A stretch of 37,578 bases of DNA, taken from Acinetobacter kyonggiensis (GTDB taxonomy: Bacteria > Pseudomonadota > Gammaproteobacteria > Pseudomonadales > Moraxellaceae). The stretch's first letter is position 1, and each line of letters starts with the position of its first letter. The notes under the pieces were generated by a model that ran no database searches, was not told the DNA's origin, and worked only from the letters and a program-made list of their open reading frames with translations. The DNA is taken from positions 1 through 37,578 of the forward strand of contig NZ_FNPK01000025.1 of assembly GCF_900107285.1 (NCBI RefSeq), read 5' to 3'. Both the position numbers and the translations under genes were made by a program. Shown here in pieces: positions 9,744-19,006 of this stretch.

Positions 9744-11225
9744 TTAATGAGAGGACTGAGGTAACTCAGTAACGAGTCGTAAGGAAACGGATAACTCATC
9801 CAATTGAAAATGTGGTCTAAGAAAGACCACTGACTTGTAATGCCCAGGTTGAGCTGGGTTTTCTACAACTTTTACAGAAGCTTCACGAAGCGGATATTGT
9901 GCTTTTGCTTCCTGAGAGGCTCCATCGTCTAGCAAAATATATTGTGATAACCATTCATTTAGAAACGCTTCAATATTCCCAGCAGAAGCAAAACTACCCA
10001 CTTTATCTCGCATCATGGCTTTTAAATAATGGGCAATACGAGAAACAGCCATAATATATTGGATTTGACTGGATAAAGCAGAATTGGCATTTGCTGTATC
10101 ACTATCATATTTCTTCGGTTTTTGTGTCGATTGAGCACCAAAGAACGCTGCATAATCGGTATTTTTACAATGAACCAGTGGAATAAAACCTAAGTCACTG
10201 AGTTCTTTTTCTCGACGATCAGTAATGGCAATTTCCGTTGGACATTTAAAGACCACTTCCCCATCATTGGTTTTAAATGTATGTACGGGTAAACCTTCAA
10301 CCAACCCGCCACCTTCTACACCACGAATGGCCGCACACCAACCATGCATATCAAAGGCATTGGTTAAACGTGTTGCAAAGGCATAAGCAGCATTCATCCA
10401 TAAATATTCATCATGCTTTTGACCTGAAACAGCTTCAACAAAGTTAAATCCTTCCGTCGGTGTACCATCTTTAGGATGATATGGCAGACGTCCTAATACT
10501 CGTGGCATGGTTAATGCGACATAACGAGCATCATCACTTTCACGAAATGAACGCCATTGCACGTATTCTGCCGTTTCAAATATTTTTGAAACATCACGTG
10601 GTCGATCAATATCAGTAAATGACTCTAGCCCAAGCATATTGGGGCTTGTCGCAGAAATAAAGGGCGCATGTGCTGCGGCAGCAACATGAGAAATTTGTTC
10701 CAATAAATACATATCTGATGGCGTACGATCAAATTCAAAATCACCAATTAAAGTGGCATATGGTGCCCCCCCAAATGAACCATACTCTTGCTCATAGATT
10801 TTTTTAAATAAAGTACTTTGGTCAAAATCTGTCGCACCCTGAAAATCTTTAGTCAGCTCTTTTTTAGTCGTATTTAACATACGAATTTTAATTAAAGCGT
10901 GTGATGGCGTTTCTTGGCAGAAATAATATAAACCACGCCATGTCGATTCAATTTTTTGAAATTGCTCATGATGCATGATTTTGCTTAATTGGCTGGAAAT
11001 TAAAGCATCAATTTCTGCAATTCGTTTATCAATAGATAGAGTCATATTTTCAGAAATAACAATGGTTCCATCCATGACTTCTTTGGCTAATTCTGCAATG
11101 AGGCTTTTTGCCCGATGATGCTCTTCATCATTACGTGCAATACGACTTTGCTCCACAATGCTGTCAAGTAAAGTTAATTCTTTGTCATTGATATAGGTCG
11201 CAGTTGCAGCATGAACATTATTCAT
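9744..11225 (-). CDS. tssC: T6SS sheath large subunit TssC (VipB)
   Basis: TssC pairs with TssB to form the contractile sheath. The 493-residue product has the family landmarks: IDALISSQLSKIMHHEQFQKIESTWRGLYY, then GEFGGAPY-like YGSFGGAPYATLIGDFEF, FISATSPNMLG, the YVALTMPRVLGRLPY motif and WCAAIRGVEGGGLVEGLPVHTF. The C-terminal handshake region (PAQPGHYKSVVFLRPHFQLDELSVSLRLV) is complete. Its start overlaps the tssB end by 8 bp, consistent with coupled, equal synthesis of the two sheath subunits. No defects were seen. Confidence 0.98.
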   Translation of the reverse strand: MNNVHAATATYINDKELTLLDSIVEQSRIARNDEEHHRAKSLIAELAKEVMDGTIVISENMTLSIDKRIAEIDALISSQLSKIMHHEQFQKIESTWRGLYYFCQETPSHALIKIRMLNTTKKELTKDFQGATDFDQSTLFKKIYEQEYGSFGGAPYATLIGDFEFDRTPSDMYLLEQISHVAAAAHAPFISATSPNMLGLESFTDIDRPRDVSKIFETAEYVQWRSFRESDDARYVALTMPRVLGRLPYHPKDGTPTEGFNFVEAVSGQKHDEYLWMNAAYAFATRLTNAFDMHGWCAAIRGVEGGGLVEGLPVHTFKTNDGEVVFKCPTEIAITDRREKELSDLGFIPLVHCKNTDYAAFFGAQSTQKPKKYDSDTANANSALSSQIQYIMAVSRIAHYLKAMMRDKVGSFASAGNIEAFLNEWLSQYILLDDGASQEAKAQYPLREASVKVVENPAQPGHYKSVVFLRPHFQLDELSVSLRLVTELPQSSH

Positions 11226-11721
11226 ATTCTGCCTCCATGCTTAACTTACGCACCTGATCGGTATTTTGTAAAACTTCATCAAGTAAGTCTTCAAGACGTT
11301 CATTATTTGAAATTTTATTACGCAAATCTGTTAATCGTTCACGTGCTTCAACTAATTTTCGCAAAGGATCAACCTGTAGGACCACATTTTCTGGACGAAA
11401 ATCTTGCATGCTATTAAAGGTTAAATTTATTGCTAAAGATCCCTTTTCTTCCGTAAGCATATTTTCCACTTGGAAAGCTGCACGTGGCGCAAGAGATGTC
11501 ATGACCTCATCAATGTTATCTAAATCTACATTGATAAATTTTTTATCTTTTAATTTGGTTTTTTCTAACTCAGAAGCCGCAGAAAAGTCACCCAACACCC
11601 CAATAACAAAGGGTAACTCCTTAATTTCTTTAGCATCCCCAACTTCAACATCGTAAGTCAGTTGTACACGAGGTGGGCGGATTCGTTGTAATTTTTTTTG
11701 CACACTTTCACGTTTAGCCAT
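11218..11721 (-). CDS. tssB: T6SS sheath small subunit TssB (VipA)
   Basis: TssB is the small sheath protein recycled by ClpV/TssH after contraction. The 167 residues contain the typical RVQLTYDVEVGDAKEIKELPFVIGVLGDFS core, the KFINVDLDNIDEVMTSLAPRAAF segment and the C-terminal PLRKLVEARERLTDLRNKI helix. The start ATG has a good GGAG ribosome site about 8 bases upstream. It lies 15 bp after asaA and overlaps tssC by 8 bp. Confidence 0.97.
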   Translation of the reverse strand: MAKRESVQKKLQRIRPPRVQLTYDVEVGDAKEIKELPFVIGVLGDFSAASELEKTKLKDKKFINVDLDNIDEVMTSLAPRAAFQVENMLTEEKGSLAINLTFNSMQDFRPENVVLQVDPLRKLVEARERLTDLRNKISNNERLEDLLDEVLQNTDQVRKLSMEAEYE

Positions 11722-11736
11722 GAATATGCTCCTATT

Positions 11737-12447
11737 TTAGTTATTTTTAAATGAAGAAAATGGGCTTGAACCCGAAGCTGTTGAATTTGTATTTTGTGCT
11801 TTTATTGCTGTGGTGGAGGCTTTCACCGATGTTTTTACTGGAGGTATATTTATACTTTTTGCTCGACTAAGCTGCGGTTTTTTATTGTTCGAATAATGAG
11901 ATGAAGAAAGCTTTTTGGACGCTTCTTTTATTGATTTTTTATTCTTTGCTATACTTTGCATCTCAACTTTAGATGCTGAAGCATCAAGTATTCCTAGTGA
12001 TGTACGAATACTCTCTGATAATTTTTTTGCTGCTGGATAGGTCATTTCAGGACTTAAATAACGCAATTCATGATTACGCATATGCTGTAAAGAACTTTGT
12101 GCAATGCCTACTCCTGCAAGAAAAGAGACATCTGTAAGTGCTGTATGCTGAATATTTTGCTTGCGTAAACTATCTACCAGTTGTAATGCTTTTAAATTTT
12201 TACCCAGTTGTTGAAATCTTTGTGCGGCTTGAATAGACAATTCATTCTTTAATTCAATGTTTTTCTTATTCTTTTTATCACAAATTTGACTATAAATATT
12301 GAGTAAGTCTGGATCTGTTTCATCAGTCACCAAAGGATAATCTTGAATACATCCTTTTTTAAGTTCAATTCGATGATCATCCGCAAATGTGAATTGACTC
12401 ACCATGATCATGACAACTATGGATATAAAAAATATACTTTTATTCAA
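11737..12447 (-). CDS. asaA: Periplasmic T6SS accessory protein AsaA
   Basis: This is the first gene of the leftward T6SS operon. The gene adjacent to tssB is known in A. baumannii as asaA, a periplasmic protein reported to bind TssM and to be needed for efficient T6SS assembly. The 236-residue product starts at a TTG (12447-12445) preceded by a GAGG ribosome site. That start gives a good signal peptide (NKSIFFISIVVMIMVSQFTFA) with cleavage after about residue 22. The next in-frame ATG would delete the basic N-terminus. The middle is alpha-helical. The tail is rich in Ser, Lys, Thr and Asn and looks disordered. The assignment rests on position, size and signal peptide, because I see no catalytic motif. 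Confidence 0.8.
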   Translation of the reverse strand: MNKSIFFISIVVMIMVSQFTFADDHRIELKKGCIQDYPLVTDETDPDLLNIYSQICDKKNKKNIELKNELSIQAAQRFQQLGKNLKALQLVDSLRKQNIQHTALTDVSFLAGVGIAQSSLQHMRNHELRYLSPEMTYPAAKKLSESIRTSLGILDASASKVEMQSIAKNKKSIKEASKKLSSSHYSNNKKPQLSRAKSINIPPVKTSVKASTTAIKAQNTNSTASGSSPFSSFKNN

Positions 12448-12955
12448 AGTCTGCCTCTACTCTAATTATTCTAAGTTTAAAATTTAATTATTAGTATGAG
12501 CAAAATCACTCTCATGATTTCCCCAGTTTTATTTCAATTTTTTATAATTTCAAATCAACGCTGCGAATTTAACAAAAAATAGTGATACTAAGTCAACAAG
12601 AATATTAACAATAACTGTCAATATTTGACATTTTTTATAATTTTTATAATTTTTATAATTTTTATAATTTTTATAATTTTTATAATTTTTATAATTTTTA
12701 TAATTTTTATAATTTTTATAATTTTTATAATTTTTATAATTTTTATAATTTTTATAATTTTTATAATTTTTTTGTGTGAAACAGCAAAATAAATCATATA
12801 TATTTTTTGATTTTTCAAAAAAATGTGTAGAATACGCCAAATGCTTTCACACATAAAAATATAAATCATTGTTTTAAATAACAATTAAATTAAAACTGAT
12901 TACGTGATGAAAATACAATAAAAATTAATAGTGATTTTATAAAATTGAGTATCAT
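12448..12955. other. Divergent T6SS promoter region (508 bp, very AT-rich)
   Basis: This gap separates the two divergently transcribed T6SS operons, so promoters for both should lie here. It contains the 9-bp tandem array at 12632-12771. On the tssH side there is a TACAAT -10-like hexamer at 12914-12919, but no convincing -35 element, so I do not call a promoter. Open frames across the array encode only KNY or IIK repeats and are artefacts of the repeat. Its composition makes it a likely target for the xenogeneic silencer H-NS, which is reported to affect T6SS expression in A. baumannii. That is inference here. Confidence 0.7.
12632..12771. repeat. Tandem array, about 15 copies of the 9-bp unit ATAATTTTT
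   Basis: The ATAA of the unit recurs exactly every 9 bp from 12637 to 12763 (15 occurrences) with no visible interruption. The array is pure A/T and lies between asaA and tssH. Perfect arrays of this kind usually vary in copy number through replication slippage. Because the unit is 9 bp, copy changes would alter promoter spacing without any reading-frame effect. Confidence 0.95.
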
Positions 12956-15655
12956 ATGAATAATTTAAAAATTTTGATTACAAAATTATCTTCTAGTGCC
13001 CGTATAGCACTGGAAAAATCAGCCAACAGCTGTATAGCTCAACACAATTATGAAATCGAAATTGAACATTTCTTTTTAGAATTACTACAGCAAACTACAA
13101 AAAATGATTTACAACTTCTTCTAGAAAAATACCAGATTTCGACGAATGATTTAATCGATGACTTAAAAGAAAGTATTTCGCAATTACCGAAAGGCAATAG
13201 CCGTACCCCAATCTTTGCCAAATCAATTATTCATTTATTCGAACAAGCTTGGTTATTGGCTTCTGCTGAACAAAAACCAGTGATTCGAAGTGGGCATTTG
13301 CTGATTGTTTTATTAATCGCTTCTGATCTTTATCAAATTGCAGTGCGTGCTTCAAGTTTGTTTGACCTGTTCCCTATTGATCGCATGAAACATCATTTTT
13401 TAGAGATATGTTCACACAGTATTGAACATTTATCTGAACAAGATTTAAGTAATAATCATCCAATAAAAGGCAATAATCAACCTGAGCAAACTCTAAAACA
13501 AACACCAGCTCTAGATCAATTTACCAGTAATTTAACTGAAAAAGCCAAAAATGGTGAAATTGATCCTGTGATTGGTCGTGAATTTGAAATTCGCTTGCTA
13601 CTCGATATTTTAATGCGCCGTCGTCAAAATAATCCGATTCTAACGGGTGAACCTGGTGTAGGAAAAACCGCAGTTGTTGAAGGTTTAGCGCTTAAAATTG
13701 CCAATAATCAAGTTCCAGACGCTTTAAAAAATGTACATTTACATGTTCTCGATATGGGCTTGTTACAAGCAGGTGCAAGTGTTAAAGGCGAATTTGAAAA
13801 TCGTTTAAAACAAGTGATTAGAGAAGTTCAAAATTCAAGTCATCCTATTATTTTATTTATTGATGAAGCGCATACCTTAATTGGTGCGGGTGGGCAAGCT
13901 GGACAAAATGATGCTGCAAACTTACTAAAACCTGCTCTAGCACGCGGTGAATTACGTACCATTGCTGCCACAACATGGGCTGAATATAAGCAATATTTTG
14001 AAAAAGATGCGGCATTAAGTCGGCGTTTTCAAGTGGTTAAGATTGAAGAGCCAACGGAAGCTGTTGCCGTTGATATGTTACGGGCAATGATTCCTGTCAT
14101 GACACGTCATTTTAATTTACAAATTGATGATCAAGCGATTGTTACAGCCGTACAATCATCTCATCGGTATATAAGTGGACGCCAACTGCCAGATAAAGCC
14201 ATTAGCGTACTTGATACAGCAGCTGCGCGTGTTGCATTAACGCAGAATGCGCAACCCGTAAAGTTAGATCAACTGCAAGCACAACGATATAACTTACATC
14301 TTGAACGTGAAATTCTGGAAAATGAACATAAAAATCGTCCCATTCATGATGAACGTTTAGCAGAATTAGGTCAGAAAATTGGGGCTTTAGATACTGAAAT
14401 TACCAATACTGAACAACAATGGAAAGCTGAACTCAAACTTGTTCAACAGATTCAAGCTATAGAACAACAAAAACAATCTCCTGAATACTTAAATCATAAA
14501 TACTTAAATCATAACAAGGAAGCAATCAGTGCCCTTCGTCAACAATTGGCTGTTCTGCAAGGAACAACAGCATTGGTATTTGAACGGGTTAATACACAGA
14601 TTATTAATGAAATTATTTCAGATTGGACGGGTATTCCTATAGGGAAAATGGTCAATGATGAAATCAAGAAAATTTTAACTTTGCAAGATAAACTTGCAGA
14701 ACGTGTAATGGGACAAAATTATGCTTTGCATCAACTTGTACAAGGTATTCAAATATCTAAAGCAAAACTTGAAGACCCAAATAAACCACAAGGCGTATTT
14801 TTATTGGTTGGCCCGAGTGGCGTAGGTAAAACAGAAACAGCTCTAGCACTTGCCGAGGAATTATATGGTGGAGAATCTCATTTAATTACGATCAATATAT
14901 CTGAATATCAGGAAGCACATACAGTCTCTGCATTAAAGGGAGCGCCTCCTGGCTATATTGGTTATGGTCAAGGGGGTATTTTAACCGAAGCTGTTCGTCG
15001 TAATCCATATAGTGTTGTATTGTTAGATGAAATTGAAAAAGTGCATAGTGATGTTCAAGAACTATTTTATCAAGTTTTCGATAAAGGGATGCTTGAAGAT
15101 AGTGAAGGTCGTTTAATCGACTTTAAAAACACTACCATTCTTTTAACCTCTAATGTCGGTTCAAATGCAATTATGCAAGCCTGTTTAAACGTACCTGTTC
15201 AGGAATGGCCAACAGCAGAAGTATTAATTGATCAATTGAAACCCAATTTATATCAAAAATTTAAACCTGCATTTTTAGGTCGTATGCGTGTCGTGCCGTA
15301 CTTTCCTTTACATGATGATTTACTGGCACGTATTATTAAGTATAAATTAGCTAAAATTACGACTCGTTTAGAAAAACAATACGCTAGTAAAGTAACCCAC
15401 AGTGAAGCACTGATTGAATTACTCCTCAGCCGTTGTACTGAAGTTGATAGTGGTGCACGTAATGTAGACCATATTCTGAATTCTTCAGTATTACCTGCTT
15501 TAGCAACGAAAATTTTAGTTTGCTTAGCAGAACAGAAATTACCAAAACAAATATTTATTGATGTTCAGGCCGACGAAATTATCTATCAACTTGATCCTGT
15601 CATGAAAAACATAAAAAAACGTAGCACTAATAAAATTAAAGCTATAGAAGCATAA
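12956..15655 (+). CDS. tssH: T6SS sheath-recycling ATPase TssH (ClpV)
   Basis: ClpV/TssH is a hexameric AAA+ unfoldase that disassembles contracted TssBC sheaths. The 899-residue product has a Clp N-terminal double repeat (about 1-155), a first AAA domain with Walker A GEPGVGKT at 231-238 and Walker B FIDEAH at 301-306, and a shortened middle domain with coiled coil (about 420-530). The second AAA domain has Walker A GPSGVGKT at 619-626, the YQEAHTVSALKGAPPGYIGYGQGG pore-loop region and VVLLDEIEKVH. VSALKGAPPGYIGYG is typical of ClpV rather than ClpB. It is the first gene of the rightward T6SS operon. The ribosome site before the ATG is weak. Confidence 0.97.
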   Translation: MNNLKILITKLSSSARIALEKSANSCIAQHNYEIEIEHFFLELLQQTTKNDLQLLLEKYQISTNDLIDDLKESISQLPKGNSRTPIFAKSIIHLFEQAWLLASAEQKPVIRSGHLLIVLLIASDLYQIAVRASSLFDLFPIDRMKHHFLEICSHSIEHLSEQDLSNNHPIKGNNQPEQTLKQTPALDQFTSNLTEKAKNGEIDPVIGREFEIRLLLDILMRRRQNNPILTGEPGVGKTAVVEGLALKIANNQVPDALKNVHLHVLDMGLLQAGASVKGEFENRLKQVIREVQNSSHPIILFIDEAHTLIGAGGQAGQNDAANLLKPALARGELRTIAATTWAEYKQYFEKDAALSRRFQVVKIEEPTEAVAVDMLRAMIPVMTRHFNLQIDDQAIVTAVQSSHRYISGRQLPDKAISVLDTAAARVALTQNAQPVKLDQLQAQRYNLHLEREILENEHKNRPIHDERLAELGQKIGALDTEITNTEQQWKAELKLVQQIQAIEQQKQSPEYLNHKYLNHNKEAISALRQQLAVLQGTTALVFERVNTQIINEIISDWTGIPIGKMVNDEIKKILTLQDKLAERVMGQNYALHQLVQGIQISKAKLEDPNKPQGVFLLVGPSGVGKTETALALAEELYGGESHLITINISEYQEAHTVSALKGAPPGYIGYGQGGILTEAVRRNPYSVVLLDEIEKVHSDVQELFYQVFDKGMLEDSEGRLIDFKNTTILLTSNVGSNAIMQACLNVPVQEWPTAEVLIDQLKPNLYQKFKPAFLGRMRVVPYFPLHDDLLARIIKYKLAKITTRLEKQYASKVTHSEALIELLLSRCTEVDSGARNVDHILNSSVLPALATKILVCLAEQKLPKQIFIDVQADEIIYQLDPVMKNIKKRSTNKIKAIEA

Positions 15656-15688
15656 ATTAAAATTTATAAAATAGTATAAAGGCATAAT

Positions 15689-16806
15689 ATGAGTTTAAAG
15701 CTCGAACCATTATTAAAAGTCATCTCCGATGAAGCCTCTTGCGGGATGGATTATTCATTTTCAAATGAATTTCATGCGATAAAAAAGCAAAATCTCAAGA
15801 TGATCCATTGCTAGATCAAGGTGATTGGATTGCGGAACCAAAACTGGTCGATTGGCAGTTTGTAAATACAAAATCCATTGAGCTATTAACTGAGAAAACC
15901 AAAGATATTCGGTTATATAGTTGGTTAATTGAAGCATGGTCAAACCTATACGGTTTTGCAGGCATAGCTAAAGGTCTAGAACTCACCCATCTTAGCTTAA
16001 GTGGTTTTTGGGCATTATTACATCCAGAAATTGAAGATCAAGATTTAGATCAACGTCTAGGATTGCTACAAGGGTTAATTAATCAATTACCGATATTAAT
16101 TAAGAGTATTCCAATTTCAAATGCTTTGCCTTTTTATTCTTTAATTGATTATGACGGCTTATTACATCAACAAAATTTATGCCGTAAACAGACTGAAGAT
16201 CATGATCAAGTCCAAGCGAATGCATCAATTGAGCAATTTGAACAAGCTCTGATTAATACGTCAAAATCTTTTCAATATCAAAGTTATCAAGATTTTTTAG
16301 CAATTTTAAACCAGTGGGACATTTTAAAAAATGTACTGAATGGCTTAATGAACATAGATGCACCCAGTTTTGCATCCATAGATTCACAATTAGAATCGAT
16401 CCATAGTAGTTTAAAAAAAATATATAAAACGGATGCGATTGGCTTACAAGAAATTTTGCCAAATCAGTCTATACCTGTTCTTACAACAGCCATATCGACC
16501 GAAACGATTCAAACACCTCTTGATCAAGTAGCGACAACGAAACCACAAAACTTTCAACCACAGGCTCAAAATCATTTGAAAAATCGTGAACAAGCTATGT
16601 ACGTTTTACAAGAGATTGCCGATTATTTCAAAGTTAATGAACCTCATAGCCCTGTGAGCTACATGCTACAAAAAACTATTCAATGGAGTCAGCTACCACT
16701 GCATGAATGGCTAGCGCAAGTGATTAAAAATGAAAATCCTTTAGAAATGGTACATGAGCTTTTGGGTGTGCAAAAAAATATGAATGATACAAATAACGAT
16801 GGGTAA
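15689..16806 (+). pseudogene. tssA: T6SS cap/baseplate protein TssA, frameshifted
   Basis: TssA organises baseplate and sheath growth. The real start is the ATG at 15689 after an AAAGG ribosome site. It gives MSLKLEPLLKVISDEASCGMDYSFSNEFHAIKK, which matches the ImpA_N start (PLL-PIS-E-PCG-DL-Y---F--I). This frame then stops at TAG 15812-15814. The remainder, DDPLLDQGDWIAEPKLVDWQFV..., continues in the next frame to 16806 and includes the typical LYSWLIEAWSNLYGFAGIAKGLEL segment. The two parts join cleanly if the six As at 15781-15786 were seven (KKAKSQDDPLLDQGDW). Corrected, the protein would be about 372 residues. As given, no normal TssA is made. A homopolymer sequencing error must be excluded. 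Confidence 0.9.
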
Positions 16807-16811
16807 ATTTA

Positions 16812-18176
16812 ATGTTTAAAGCAGAAAAAATTCTTTGGGGCGAAGGTTTATTTTTACGTCCACAACATTTTCAATTACAAGATGCCTATCATGAACAGCG
16901 CTTGAATCATATCATTCGTGCAACCATCCCCTTTTCGTATGGTGTGCAATCGATTGCATTTGATGAAGTGCAATTAAACACCCATGTTTTGGCTTTAGAA
17001 AAAGTGGAGATGATTTGGCAAGATGGCGAGATTTACCAAGCACCTGCACGTGATTTATTACCCAAGCCAATTCAGCTTGATGATTTAAATTTACGCGGTG
17101 AAATGACGGTTTATTTGGCTTTACCAATTATTCAACCGCACAAAAAAAATATTTCTTATGATGAAAGTGCTCAACCGAGCCGTTATCACTCACATTTAAC
17201 AGAAACTCATGATTTATTTACCGATGCAACTGTAGCAAATATCACATTATTAAGGCGCCGTGCAGAATTTAAAATTTTTGAATCCAGTATTGAACCGAAT
17301 CATGAACTAGATGGTTTCTTATATTTGCCAGTGGCTAAAGTGAAGCGTCAAAGTTCAGGCAGTTTTGAATTAGACCATAAATTTATTCCGCCGATCTTGC
17401 ATATTGCAGCATGTGAAACGCTCATTTCAGCGTTAAAACGCACTCTAAATATAATTAAGGCAAAAATTAAAACCATTCAAACCAATAATCGTGAGAATGA
17501 ACAAAAAATTATTGAGTTTCGTTCGGGAGATATTGTTTCTTTTTGGTTGGTCAATGCCTTAAACACGGCACATGCAACATTGAATCATCTTTTGCAATAT
17601 CCACATATTCATCCAGAACGATTATTTTTCGAATTATTACGTTTGACGGGATCGCTGCTTACCTTTTCTACTGCCTATGAAGTCGACCAATTACCTGTTT
17701 ATAAACATCATTATTTACAAGAAAGCTTTTCACAATTAGATTTTATTTTACGGGATTTACTCGATACGATTATTTCAAATCGCTATATCAGTATTGCTTT
17801 AAAAGAAGTTAAACCATCTTATTGGCTAGGAAGTCTAGAATCAGACAAAATTACGCGAGACACACGACTTTATATTGCAGTTTCAAGTGGCATGATGAAG
17901 TCTCATGACCTTATTCAATTGGTTCCTCTTCGCTTTAAAGTGGGCAACTCAGTAGATGTTGAACAACGTGTTGTTGCCGCACTTCCTGTAATTCCTTTAC
18001 AGCACTTAATGCAAGTTCCTACCGCAATTCCGATCCGTTCTGGTGTGAGCTACTTTGAAATTGAACCCAATAATGAGTTGTATCAACGAATGCTCGATGC
18101 TCAATCAATTTGTATTTATATCCCCGCAGGTTTCCAAGATATTTCAATTGAACTTATTGCGGTAATCAATAGCTAA
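16812..18176 (+). CDS. tssK: T6SS baseplate-membrane connector TssK
   Basis: TssK is a trimeric protein that docks the baseplate wedges to the TssL/TssM complex. The 454-residue sequence begins with the diagnostic ILWGEGLFLRPQHFQLQDAYHE and continues with the shell-domain stretches AALEKVEMIWQDGEIYQAP-like and HKFIPPILHIAACETL. The family region LLRLTGSLLTFS is present, as is the C-terminal head domain with VPLQHLM-like and IPIRSGVSYFEIEPN. The length is standard. It starts 5 bp after the tssA stop and ends 11 bp before tssL. An AGGAAG-like sequence serves tssL. Confidence 0.96.
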   Translation: MFKAEKILWGEGLFLRPQHFQLQDAYHEQRLNHIIRATIPFSYGVQSIAFDEVQLNTHVLALEKVEMIWQDGEIYQAPARDLLPKPIQLDDLNLRGEMTVYLALPIIQPHKKNISYDESAQPSRYHSHLTETHDLFTDATVANITLLRRRAEFKIFESSIEPNHELDGFLYLPVAKVKRQSSGSFELDHKFIPPILHIAACETLISALKRTLNIIKAKIKTIQTNNRENEQKIIEFRSGDIVSFWLVNALNTAHATLNHLLQYPHIHPERLFFELLRLTGSLLTFSTAYEVDQLPVYKHHYLQESFSQLDFILRDLLDTIISNRYISIALKEVKPSYWLGSLESDKITRDTRLYIAVSSGMMKSHDLIQLVPLRFKVGNSVDVEQRVVAALPVIPLQHLMQVPTAIPIRSGVSYFEIEPNNELYQRMLDAQSICIYIPAGFQDISIELIAVINS

Positions 18177-18187
18177 GGAAGCAGGCA

Positions 18188-18994
18188 ATGAATATAAATA
18201 ATACGGTACATTCGCTTTTTGAAGATGGATTGATTGGTATCGGCCTAAACCCTGCATTGGCACAATCAAAAATGAGTAGTGCAACCAATCTTATTGATTT
18301 ATTACATGATGGTTTCTATATTGTTTTTTTATTGAAGCAGCAATATATTCCGTCTAATGTTGATGAATTTCGGGATAAAATTTTAAACTTATTAAATCGC
18401 TTTGAAAATCAAGCACGAAAACTACAATTTTCGGCTGATGATATTCATGATGCAAAATATGCCTACTGCGCATTACTTGATGAAACAATCGTCACCCAAA
18501 AAAGTGCTCAATTTTTTGATTTACAAAATAATTGGATGATTAGTCCATTACAGTTAAGTCTTTTTGGTTCACAACTTGCCGGTTATCGTTTTTTTGAAAT
18601 ATTAGAATCTCTTCGTAGCCAAGGTAAAGATCGACTAGCTGCTTTAGAGGTTTTTCATTACTGTATGTTACTTGGCTTTTATGGAAAATTCCGTATAGAG
18701 TCTATAGAAAATCTAAATCATCTGGTGATCCGTGTAAGTGATGAAATTGACTTTTTAAAAGGTAAAAAACCTTCTTTCTCACCATTTTCAGCCTTACCTG
18801 ATCATATTAAACATATTATTCATCGTGAATTACCATTTTTTTGGATTTTAATATTTTTGATCCTTTTTGCTTTGTTGTCATTTATTGGCTTAAATTTTAT
18901 GCTTTTAAAGCAGAATGATCAGGCACTTTCTAAATATCAAAATATTATTAGTCCACCTATAGAACAAGCCTATATCACCATCCATTTACCATAA
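18188..18994 (+). CDS. tssL: T6SS inner-membrane protein TssL (DotU family)
   Basis: TssL is the DotU-like partner of TssM. The 268-residue product has the helical cytoplasmic DotU domain, with the family motifs YAYCALLDETIV (around residues 96-107), SLFGSQLAGYRFFEIL and MLLGFYGKFRI, and then one C-terminal membrane segment at about 215-240 (PFFWILIFLILFALLSFIGL). It lacks the OmpA-like peptidoglycan-binding extension seen in some TssL proteins. Anchoring to the cell wall must therefore come from another protein, such as a separate OmpA-like TagN that would lie outside the window. Confidence 0.96.
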   Translation: MNINNTVHSLFEDGLIGIGLNPALAQSKMSSATNLIDLLHDGFYIVFLLKQQYIPSNVDEFRDKILNLLNRFENQARKLQFSADDIHDAKYAYCALLDETIVTQKSAQFFDLQNNWMISPLQLSLFGSQLAGYRFFEILESLRSQGKDRLAALEVFHYCMLLGFYGKFRIESIENLNHLVIRVSDEIDFLKGKKPSFSPFSALPDHIKHIIHRELPFFWILIFLILFALLSFIGLNFMLLKQNDQALSKYQNIISPPIEQAYITIHLP

Positions 18995-19006
18995 AGAAAA
19001 TAAAAA

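Noticed and set aside
12632..12771. CRISPR array
   Set aside because: The units are 9 bp and contiguous with no spacers, so this is a simple tandem repeat.
12550..12884. Open frames on the minus strand encoding KNY and IIK repeats
   Set aside because: They are translations of the 9-bp A/T tandem array. There is no convincing ribosome site and the product is pure low-complexity sequence.
12956..15655. ClpB heat-shock chaperone
   Set aside because: The gene lies in the T6SS operon, the middle domain is short, and the second AAA domain has the ClpV-type VSALKGAPPGYIGYG sequence.
15808..16806. TssA starting at the TTG at 15808
   Set aside because: This start has no ribosome site and removes the conserved ImpA_N beginning, which is present upstream in another frame from the ATG at 15689. 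A frameshift explains the data better.
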